DNA from: Paraglaciecola sp. MB-3u-78
GTDB taxonomy: Bacteria; Pseudomonadota; Gammaproteobacteria; Enterobacterales; Alteromonadaceae
Direction: 5' to 3'
DNA length: 64,000 nt
Assembly: GCF_002835935.1 (NCBI RefSeq)
Contig: NZ_PJCF01000001.1
Coordinates: 367,773 to 431,772, forward strand
The notes under the pieces are model-generated. The model saw nothing but the letters and a program-made list of their open reading frames with translations, was not told where the DNA came from and ran no database searches. The position numbers and the translations under genes were made by a program. Shown piece by piece: positions 49,701 to 56,764 of this stretch (position 1 is its first letter; each line of letters opens with the position of its first letter).

Positions 49701-52700
49701 CATTGACCGAGAATAACGGCGAGAGTTTCTCTCCCGCATCACTGCGAGCCACAATGCCAACCTCCTTGACATTGGCCACCCTATTCGCACGGTCAAAAGT
49801 AACCCGTAAGGTAATATCTGTGATCAGTATTGGAGGATCATCATAGCCTAATCCAAATCGCACGTCTCCGTTCACCCCTTCACGGCGAATGCTCAAATCT
49901 GCCCACGCAGATGGCCGTGAATAAAGCAATTGCTGACGAGTATCAATACTCGGAACCAATGCCTTTAGCAGCGAATCAGCTGCTGCCTTGGGTGGTGTAG
50001 GAGAAATAATATTGTCCCTAGGCTCGTATTGACTCTTCCACGTAATCGGATTACGGGTACCACTGTTGTAATGGCGGAACTGGAATACGTTGCCGTCTTT
50101 TTTCAGGTTTGAAATGCCTGAATGTTCTATGGTCAGTAGAACAAAAGATGTTGCGCCATAAGCGGTGCCACTGACCAGCTCTGTCGTCATACCATTTTCT
50201 TCGACCACCTCAAGATTAACTATTCGTAAATTCTCTTCCCCAGGCAAAAACAAACCTTCCTCGTACAAGTTCAAGTTGAGTTTTTCGCCGCGGTTCAGGG
50301 TGTCGAGTTGTTGTGCATTTAATTTAAACGAACGAGACCCACCAGCAATAGACGGTGAAGTATTATAATCGGTGAGTATGCTTTCTGTGGTACTAGCAAT
50401 TATCTTACGATAGACACCTTTGATAAGATCTCGTTGCCCTGTAGTTAAGGCTCCACCAACGGTATCACCTTCTTTACCGGCCACAACGTCTAGGATTTTT
50501 TCAAACATAGTCTCCAAATTTAAGGTGCCGGTATAAGCTTTAACTAGTCTGTATTCGTAGGCTTTAGCCATGTAATAGTGATACTTAAGCAAACGATCGA
50601 AGGCCCGGCGCTCCATGTCTTTTAAGTATGAATTGACACGTGAGTCAATCACATTGATTTGTGAGCCAGCTTGGACATCCAAGGCATCAATTGCCAATAT
50701 ATTACGCGTTATCAAACTTGACAGCCTTGCAATATTACGGGTAGTAGTGGCCATTTTGGAGGCGAATACCCCTTTGTCTTTAATCAACTGGCTGATGTCG
50801 TCGACTAAGGCTTTATATTCCGGATTACTTTGACGCAGCTTGTTGAGCTCAGCTTCAATCTCTGATAAAGGTGCTTTGGACTTCTCTAAAGTGGCATTAA
50901 TCCCTTTGATGCCGCTCGACAAGGCCAAGGCACCTGTACTTAGACTTTTTAAATTTTGCAGGCGCGTAGTCTTATCATTGAGGGCACCAGTAACCACCCC
51001 AATATTCTGTGCTTGTTGAGCCGCGGCGGCTTCTTGAATGCCAGAATCGGCATAGCTATTAGCAATTCCAGACGCACCAATGATGGTATCCCATGGCGAC
51101 TCGGGGTCAAAATCACCTGCCAAATTAAGGGCGCCGCCCACCGAGCCCAAGGCCGGTTGATAAACCGGAACCATTTCACACATGGTACCGGCTACTTTTA
51201 ACCCCACTCTGAGGGCAACTTCCCAATCTGACGGCTTGGTATTCTCTTTTGCTTGGGCCCTTAGCGCATCGTCTATTAATTGTAACTGGTACTGCAAATT
51301 TCTCACTCTGACTAAGATAGCGTCAGACTCAACGGTAAAGTCATCTAAAGCCGTCAGGGCGAACCCATAATCAACTTTAGCGGTGTCGATTTCCGCGGCC
51401 AAACCTGCACGTGCCGTCGTCAGCGCTTTAATGGTCAATGCAGCGTTGTCCTGCTTGGCGGTGATCCATTTCGCTAAGTAAACCATGTCTAAGCTGCGAT
51501 CAATTTCTTGATCAAACGCTCCCAACGCGACTTCAAAACTGAGCATTGGCACCCAACCATTAGGGTTACCAAAATAGTCCTGGCCATTGGCTATTTGCTG
51601 CAGCAAAAGCTGCATTTCGTCATACATCTGACTTAATTCGTAGCGGGTCATGGCAGATATACCATCCGCATTCCAGGCATCAGAGTCAAGACGGTAGTTT
51701 TCAATGATGGTGGAGTAGTCAGTTAATACATCTCTGGCACTGGCAATTCTATTTTGCAAATAGTCGTCTTTCACATCATTGAGAATTTGACGGAGTAATT
51801 GCGGGTGCAACCAACGGTAGTGGTCTGCAAGATATATCGGCAATGCATTTTCTCCGATACTGGCACGAGGTACAGGGTACGATCTACCCTTCTTAGCTGT
51901 GTTTCTAGCCGATTCCCTAAGGTAGTGAGTCAAATCAAAGGGGTTTCCGTTATCATAGTACCTAAGGTGTACTGAGTTAATAGGTGTGCCAGCTTTGCCA
52001 CCTTCAGTCACATCAGTACTGTCGATACTATCAGTTGCTGGAGCACTTCCAATAAGACCAGCGGCAGCGCCTATAGATGAGTAAGAAGGTCCGTCATTAG
52101 TAATATTGTGTGTCAGCCTGCCACTTTTGCCGCCATTGCCTGGCGTCCCTGCTCGCAAAGCATCGTCCCCATCTGTTGGAAAAGTTGCGGTACCAAATTT
52201 AATATTTCCCCAAGTATGAGTAACGAGATAGCCTTGCGGCAAAGCGTAATACTCACCTCCATGAGAAAATTCAGTGACACTTATGTCACCGTTAATCCAA
52301 GTTAATGTTGTCCCATCATTTCCATGTTTTCCTCTGCCAGCATCCTGGCCCTTACCGCCTGACAATTTAAAATTAACAGCTGACGAAGTATTTATATATG
52401 ACTCAGCCCAGACAGTTACCGAGCCAGCATCCAGGCCATTTGCAGCTGGTGCTACGTCGATCTTACCGGTTTCTAGTCTTTCTGTGGCTGGGGCTCTGAT
52501 GGGTTTTTCTTCTGGCGTGGTATTGATTTGACCGTTGCCTTCGAAACGTACTTCTCGCGCATTGATGGTGAGGTCGGTGCCTTTTAAGTGCCAAGGACTG
52601 CGGATGACCAATGTTTCGGCCATGATTTCCATGGATTTGTTGTCGAGTCTATTGTTGTAATAGTCATACAGGCCATTTGCATGGCCGTTCTCGATGACCA

Positions 52701-52995
52701 ACTCTCCGGCGCTAATAAGGCTAACGGCATAAGTAAAACGCGACTCATAATTAAAGTCTTCTTTTAGGACGCTTCGTCGGTTAAGTTTGATAACATCATC
52801 ACCAGACGCGTCATTAGACAATTGGCTGCGCTCTTCGGTACCAAATACCGTGACTTCATCGGGTCTACTAACGTTATCTGTGCTGCTTTGTTGGGCACTT
52901 AGACCGATACTTATAGTTCCTAATGTGCTGAGCAAAAGCATTATGATAAAACGAATAAAACTGAATTCATTTTGCTTAACCTTAAATTTACTCAC
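45862..52995 (-). CDS. Giant multidomain secreted protein (Gly-rich/coiled-coil, beta-helix, RCC1, FG-GAP)
   Basis: This exported protein has about 2377 residues. A GTG start at 52995 with AGGAA upstream gives M-S-K, matching the paralogue at 40300; a TTG 27 nt earlier lacks a ribosome-binding site. After the signal peptide come EVTVFGTEERSQLSND, Gly-rich stretches and a long helical region, as in 35360. Then follow an InlB-like segment, a He_PIG-type domain, a pectate-lyase-like beta-helix (about 48300-49210), an InlB-like domain with two Cys and seven RCC1 repeats (HTVALKSDGTLVAWG-type, 47215-48035). A Listeria-Bacteroides repeat (YVFAGWNTATDGTGSRY), D-rich Ca repeats and the FG-GAP module end it. 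It is built like a surface adhesin; the partner is unknown. Confidence 0.78.
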   Translation of the reverse strand: MSKFKVKQNEFSFIRFIIMLLLSTLGTISIGLSAQQSSTDNVSRPDEVTVFGTEERSQLSNDASGDDVIKLNRRSVLKEDFNYESRFTYAVSLISAGELVIENGHANGLYDYYNNRLDNKSMEIMAETLVIRSPWHLKGTDLTINAREVRFEGNGQINTTPEEKPIRAPATERLETGKIDVAPAANGLDAGSVTVWAESYINTSSAVNFKLSGGKGQDAGRGKHGNDGTTLTWINGDISVTEFSHGGEYYALPQGYLVTHTWGNIKFGTATFPTDGDDALRAGTPGNGGKSGRLTHNITNDGPSYSSIGAAAGLIGSAPATDSIDSTDVTEGGKAGTPINSVHLRYYDNGNPFDLTHYLRESARNTAKKGRSYPVPRASIGENALPIYLADHYRWLHPQLLRQILNDVKDDYLQNRIASARDVLTDYSTIIENYRLDSDAWNADGISAMTRYELSQMYDEMQLLLQQIANGQDYFGNPNGWVPMLSFEVALGAFDQEIDRSLDMVYLAKWITAKQDNAALTIKALTTARAGLAAEIDTAKVDYGFALTALDDFTVESDAILVRVRNLQYQLQLIDDALRAQAKENTKPSDWEVALRVGLKVAGTMCEMVPVYQPALGSVGGALNLAGDFDPESPWDTIIGASGIANSYADSGIQEAAAAQQAQNIGVVTGALNDKTTRLQNLKSLSTGALALSSGIKGINATLEKSKAPLSEIEAELNKLRQSNPEYKALVDDISQLIKDKGVFASKMATTTRNIARLSSLITRNILAIDALDVQAGSQINVIDSRVNSYLKDMERRAFDRLLKYHYYMAKAYEYRLVKAYTGTLNLETMFEKILDVVAGKEGDTVGGALTTGQRDLIKGVYRKIIASTTESILTDYNTSPSIAGGSRSFKLNAQQLDTLNRGEKLNLNLYEEGLFLPGEENLRIVNLEVVEENGMTTELVSGTAYGATSFVLLTIEHSGISNLKKDGNVFQFRHYNSGTRNPITWKSQYEPRDNIISPTPPKAAADSLLKALVPSIDTRQQLLYSRPSAWADLSIRREGVNGDVRFGLGYDDPPILITDITLRVTFDRANRVANVKEVGIVARSDAGEKLSPLFSVNEPDRNQRGDGLGDILRIYNTSSDAVEITAEQSFGAYTFSKWTENGQDYGNDPTNRIAIVFKNDDSRLVAVYAIAPPVIISDLSALAFKGSNFEYQILVSSLGTTTYTATGLPEGLSLDPISGLISGLVNFAGTYNIELSATNTFETKKATKATLVISVSPPVLSVEDSGPGSLREMIVQATAGSVINFDPSLSGQTIVLSSGRLEINKNLIIDASNLANGLTIDADGVNTRSGAFSIQQGADVTINSLTITGGSGKGEVGGAIDNSGNLTLLNSTLHDNSADSGGAIFNAGELKVVNSTFYNNSASGLGGGGGAILNNAGNLTLVNSTIVGNKAIIGGGIFHAFGSPWFISLENTIVAGNSSDGGLEDIYVRGPESTVIVLGNNLISANNRLESWFPEGELVGTAANPVDPMLEALADNGGPTYTMLPLIGSPLINSGILQENTPSVDQRGLPRLSGLFIDIGAVERQPDDLYLFTATVTPSGSNVSFTPDGVQTTLKGSTRAFSVNPNSRYATNSHVGGTCTPGAWVGNLYTTGVATANCTVIFSASASSRYTSPAIAAGFLHSVALKSDGTLVSWGWGGYGQMPIAENLTGVTAIAAGNYHTVALKSDSTLVAWGSYGSYGQATIPENLTGVTAIAAGEYHTVALKSDGALLAWGANFYGQTSIPDDLTGVTAIAAGSGGNHTVALKSDGTLVAWGLSNFGQSGIPKDLTGVTAIAAGAYHTVALKSDGTLVAWGWNGYGQTIIPEGLTGVIAIAAGNFHTVALKSDGTLVAWGGGDDGQTIIPDDLTGVTAIAAAQLHTVALKSDGTVVAWGSSGYGQTAIPNNLNLFSYHLTYDGNGHSGGDVPVDGSSYYYGTRVNISANTGTLSKDGYVFAGWNTATDGTGSRYAEGATLVVIDNNTFYAQWASILADSDSDGYLDGDEIAAGSDHLDISSLPLDTDGDFISNVTDTDDDNDGVLDVNDAYPLDATKSQDNTNRVRNDLNNDGKSDLLWRSYDKGWNFLWTMNGTATSLTTPINVVADASWDMAGQGDYDADGKSDILWRNNITGQNFIYLMDGKNIKVRATLNYVTAPIWEVKGSGDFNGDGKGDVLWRRVDRGDTWFYLMDGLKIGTSLPSLWVTDLNFEIAATGDINGDGTDDVIWRNKLTGINYIWIMQNGQIGSRYTLNAINKDWIIAGTGDLDGDGTDDIVLRNQADGRNWAFMMENGQIKTSQLINTVGSLDWQIANMGDYDGDGKTDILWRNESAARNIIHLMDGLTIKDKGVLRPTDNTWQLAK
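47215..48035 (-). repeat. Seven RCC1-type repeats
   Basis: Seven units of about 36-38 residues read (H)-(T/S)-VALKSDGTLVAWG-...-(Y/F/D)GQ-...-LTGVTAIAAG. Seven RCC1 units make a complete seven-bladed propeller. Neighbouring units are almost identical in DNA. Confidence 0.85.
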
Positions 52996-53178
52996 AGAAT
53001 TCCTGCCAATTATTACCTTCAATGACCTTACTCCAGATGTCGATATATAAAATTATTGTTGCCGTTTCTAAAGTAAAGGGGAAATGTCCCTCAAGAGTAA
53101 AATAGCAATTCACGTTATTTGTCATGAAAATTCAGCATTAAATTACATGATTAATATACAGGAAAGTTCAAATTGATG

Positions 53179-53206
53179 TTTGTCCTGAGCCCACAAATGT
53201 TTGCAC
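53179..53206 (-). promoter_or_regulatory. Direct-repeat operator candidate, copy B
   Basis: TTTGTCC at 53179 and TTTGCAC at 53200 are 21 bp apart, with the spacer TGAGCCCACAAATG similar to those at 32089 and 56569. It lies 184 nt upstream of the giant gene start. The first half-site has two changes. Confidence 0.55.
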
Positions 53207-53266
53207 AAATCAGTCAAACAATAGAATTAAGCTTATCAATACCCCATCTTTACAAAAAAAGTGGGG

Positions 53267-53509
53267 TCAGCTCTTGTATCTGTGAAAGCAAAGTTTCCAA
53301 TGCTGGTGACACTATAGCCATTAATTTCCGCCGGTATAGTTAGGTTTGCATCGCAAATAGCCACACAGCACGTCTCCGTGGCATTAGCGCCATTAATAGA
53401 ATAAAACCAAGTCCCGTCATCAGCAGCGAAACTGTTAACGGTAAAAAATAGCTAACTTACAAGCAAAAGAGCATTAAGCAAACGAACAGACAGACAGACA
53501 ACGGGGCAT
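53267..53509 (-). pseudogene. Truncated BspA-like gene start, copy 2
   Basis: The minus strand from the ATG at 53509 has a CTGT insertion in the signal-peptide region and an in-frame stop (TAG in AAAAATAGC), followed by the [12 protein letters not shown] cap. It breaks within the first LRR at the same place as the remnant at 41131. Left of the break lies GTGGGGTCAG with an inverted ACCCCA 20 nt away. Confidence 0.85.
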
Positions 53510-53871
53510 ACGCAAGATTCCTTTTTTACAACATAACAAGGAAACAACTTTTGAGAACGACACTGGGGAGAAGGTGGCTCACCTATTCCATAACGGCTCA
53601 ATTATCATCCTGATACATCTTTTAATGATATTGATTAAGTTGCAAACCGATTGAATGACAACTTTTAGCTTTTTTATACTGTAAAGTTTCGATTAGATGT
53701 ATTCGAAAATGAGTCAATAAGCAATAGGGCAATCGGAACGTTAAAGTGCCTTATCTTTTATCCGCTCACTTCCTCTAAACCGCTACCGAAAATGACACCT
53801 TGACTAAAATAAAAAAGGCCAACTCATATGACTGAGATGACCTTTTCTGTTTACTTTATCGCTTATTGGCC
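53510..53871 (-). repeat. Conserved intergenic block, copy 4
   Basis: Nearly identical to copy 1 for more than 300 nt, with only a few differences seen (for example AACATT against AACGTT). It joins a dead BspA start to the end of the gene at 53872. Confidence 0.85.
53811..53845. terminator. Terminator of the gene at 53872
   Basis: AAAAAAGGCCAACTCA and TGAGATGACCTTTT, the same hairpin as after 35360. Confidence 0.75.
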
Positions 53872-54765
53872 TTACTTAGCCAACTGCCAAGTGTTGTCAG
53901 TGGGTCTGAGTACACCTTTGTCTTTGATTGTCAGGCCATCCATCAGGTGCACGATGTTTCTAGCCGTGCTTTCATTGCGCCATAACAAGTCTGCCTTACC
54001 GTCTCCATCATAATCGCCCATGTCAGCAATTTGCCAGCCCATACCTACCGTATTGATAAGCTCACTGGTCTTGATTTGACCATCTTCCATCAAATACGCC
54101 CAGTTTCGACCATCCACCTGGTTACGCAGAATAAGGTCATCGGTACCATCACCGTCCAAATCCCCGGCCCCGGCAATCGTCCAATCCCCATTGATAGCAT
54201 TGAGCACATAGCGGTCGGCTATCTGGCCATTGTCCATTATCCAGATGTAGTTCACGCCCGTCAATTGGTTACGCCAAATCACATCATCTGTGCCATCGCC
54301 GTTAATATCTCCTATCGCCGCTATCTTGTAGTTCAGGTCGGTGACCCATAACGAGGGTTGGTTGCTCCCAATACTGAGGCCATTCATCATGTAAAACCAG
54401 GTATCGCCCCTGTCTACATTACGCCACAGCACATCCCCTTTGCCATCGCCATTAAAGTCACCGCTACCTCGTAGCTCCCACTGGGGCGCATCGACATAAT
54501 TCAGCACTTGTTTTGCCTTAATGTTAAGCCCGTCCATCAGGTAGATAAAGTTCAAGCCGGTGAGCGTGTTGCGCCACAGGATATCCGAATGACCGTCTGC
54601 GTCGTAATCCCCCTGACCGGCCATCAGCCAGCCTTCATCCTGTACTACATTAATCGGTGACGCCTGTTTGGTTTGAACCCCATCCATGGCCCACAGGAAG
54701 TTCCAGCCTTTAGCTTCACTGCGCCACAGCAAGTCAGATTTGCCATCGCCGTCTACGTCGTGTTT
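53872..54765 (-). repeat. Shared C-terminal FG-GAP module, copy 6
   Basis: Six Ca-loop repeats. It shares the particular variant [12 protein letters not shown] with copy 7 but the last repeats with copies 1-3. Confidence 0.9.
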
Positions 54766-55128
54766 AACCTTTAGTTGCGTTGAGTTTTTAGATTTAGTGG
54801 GGTCAAGGGGATACGCATCATCCGCATCCAGCACACCGTCATTATCATCGTCCGGGTCAGCTGCCATACCAAGGGATACACAAGCGGTATCACACTCATC
54901 CGGTGCACCGTCGTTATCGGTATCAACATGATCACCAATGGCAATCAGCGGGTAAGCATCATTTTCATCGGCAATACCATCGTTGTCTGTATCGACTACC
55001 CCATCAGATGTCGCTCCCCAGCTGCCAGAGCCAAAGCTCATTGACCCCCAAGTACCCGCATGAGCTGTCAGCGTCACAGGCAATACAATCATCAGAGCCA
55101 TGCCTTTTTTAAGCAATTTTTTATTCAT
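53872..55128 (-). CDS. Minimal secreted FG-GAP module protein
   Basis: This is the shortest family member, with 418 residues. ATG at 55128 has AGGA seven nt upstream. A signal peptide (KKGMALMIVLPVTLTAHA) is followed by a short Ser/Gly/Trp-rich stretch (GTWGSMSFGSGSWGA), two D-rich TSP3-like Ca-binding blocks and then the six-repeat module, with no N-terminal payload. It begins 9 nt after the frameshifted tail-fibre gene, so the two share a transcript. It shows that the C-terminal module can stand alone and may be the ancestral or donor form. A role as carrier, anchor or competitor is speculation. Confidence 0.82.
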   Translation of the reverse strand: MNKKLLKKGMALMIVLPVTLTAHAGTWGSMSFGSGSWGATSDGVVDTDNDGIADENDAYPLIAIGDHVDTDNDGAPDECDTACVSLGMAADPDDDNDGVLDADDAYPLDPTKSKNSTQLKVKHDVDGDGKSDLLWRSEAKGWNFLWAMDGVQTKQASPINVVQDEGWLMAGQGDYDADGHSDILWRNTLTGLNFIYLMDGLNIKAKQVLNYVDAPQWELRGSGDFNGDGKGDVLWRNVDRGDTWFYMMNGLSIGSNQPSLWVTDLNYKIAAIGDINGDGTDDVIWRNQLTGVNYIWIMDNGQIADRYVLNAINGDWTIAGAGDLDGDGTDDLILRNQVDGRNWAYLMEDGQIKTSELINTVGMGWQIADMGDYDGDGKADLLWRNESTARNIVHLMDGLTIKDKGVLRPTDNTWQLAK

Positions 55129-55137
55129 GACCATATC

Positions 55138-56455
55138 CTAGTTAGCGTTGCTAGCGAGTATCAGGGCTTTAAGTTCAGCCATTTGAGACTCCTGTGCAGC
55201 CAATTCAGCTTTAAGCATGACATTCTGTGCACTGAGTTCCTGTACTGATTTAATCAGAGGCGCGAACAGGTCGTTGTAACGCACTGACAGATAACTATCA
55301 TCAACCTGGTGGATCATGCCAGAGTCGGTAGCATGGTGTTTTTCAAGCACCGCTTCAAGCTCCTGAGCGATGACGCCCAGCTCAATATCGGCACCTTCAT
55401 TATTAATGCGGTGATACTGCACAGGGTTTAAGTCATTAACAAAATCAAGACCAAGATTGGTGGTTTGAATATCTTCTTTAAGACGTCTATCGGATGTGGT
55501 TGTAAACGGTACCTGCCCTTCTATAACGGTGATATTAGCATCACCCAAACGTATCTTGTTTGAGCGACTAACCTTGGCGTTGTATCCGATTGCCGTTGCA
55601 TTAGATAAATTAGCAGACATGACATCAGCGAACGCACCAATGGCAGTGTTCTTGCTGCCCGTGCGGTTTTCATTCAGCGCTTGATTGCCAGTGGCGGTGT
55701 TATTGCCGCCCGTCGAGTTGAAATAAAGCGCAGCATAGCCGTTAGCGGCGTTGAAGCTGCCCGTTTGGTTGGAATAAAGCGCTTGATTGCCAGTGGCGGT
55801 GTTATGCATGCCCGTTGTGTTGGAATAAAGAGCGGCATAGCCGTTGGCGGAGTTGAAGCTGCCCGTTGTGTTGGAATAAAGTACTTTATACCCCCCCGCG
55901 GTGTTAAAATCACCTGTATTATTCTGATAAAGTGCTAGACGGCCATTGGCGGTGTTAAAGCTGCCCTCGGTATTCAATACAAGTGCTTGACTGCCATTGG
56001 CGGTGTTGCCTTCGCCTTTGGAATTGCTCTGAAGCGCTCCTTTTCCATTGGCAGTATTGTCGCTGCCAGTCGTGTTGAAATAAAGCGCTGAAAACCCGAC
56101 AGCAGTGTTCGCATTGCCCGTGGTGTTGAATGAAAGCGCCCTGTAGCCAAAGGCTGAATTTGCACTGCTGGCAGCCTCCAAATTAAAACCGGCCTCATAA
56201 CCAAATAAGATGCTATTTAACCCTTTATCATTGTTAGACAGTGAGAGGAAAGGTGGTGAACTTACCTCCTTCCAGAACTCCAATACGGGTGTTGTTCGCA
56301 TTGGTCTCATCAGCCAATGCCTTGAAATTCGCATTTACGTCAGTGGCGTCCGCCACCTGACCATTACTAAAAGTATGCGGGATAACAACCTCAGCAGCAG
56401 ATGTTAATGATGAGGCTAAAACAGATAAAGCAATAATACTAAAGGCAAAGCGCAT
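55138..56455 (-). pseudogene. Frameshifted tail-fibre-like protein with S74 chaperone domain
   Basis: ATG at 56455 (AGGAG eight nt upstream) starts a signal peptide (RFAFSIIALSVLASSLTSA) and HTFSNGQVADATDVNANF...NNTRIGVLEG. Near 56270 (GGAAGGAGG) the frame shifts by one base; the other frame continues open to 55138. That part has about ten 24-residue repeats with NTA-x-G-x-x-AL-x-x-NTTGS, a YadA-head-like/fibre array. It ends in an S74 intramolecular chaperone domain with TSDRRLKEDI (the Ser-Asp...Lys self-cleavage region) and a C-terminal coiled coil. Such proteins trimerise and cut off the chaperone. It is inactive unless the shift is a sequencing error or is programmed. Confidence 0.8.
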
Positions 56456-56561
56456 GTAATGTACTCCTGGTACATGGAATGAAATTTTAAATAGTGAATT
56501 AAAATAAGTGATGGTGTAAAAACTGTCCAAAGTTAACGCAAACAGAATTTCAAGGATAATG

Positions 56562-56589
56562 TTTGCACTTAGCCCACAATAGTTTGCAC
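56562..56589 (-). promoter_or_regulatory. Direct-repeat operator candidate, copy C
   Basis: TTTGCAC at 56562 and 56583 (21 bp apart), spacer TTAGCCCACAATAG, followed by TTTTCGGTCA. It lies about 107 nt upstream of the tail-fibre start and 176 nt upstream of the divergent regulator gene, so it could serve both. Confidence 0.65.
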
Positions 56590-56764
56590 TTTTCGGTCAA
56601 TCTTTACTAAAACCCTAAATTGCGCTGCCACTGAAACTCGCCCCAGAGCAAGTAGCCTGCACTTTATGTCGCAGCTAAAGCAATTTATTAGACTAATTGA
56701 TTAGCTTGAAATAGGTATATTCGTAGCTAGTCATACTGCAATGTGAGATTGTAGTCTTACTCAA

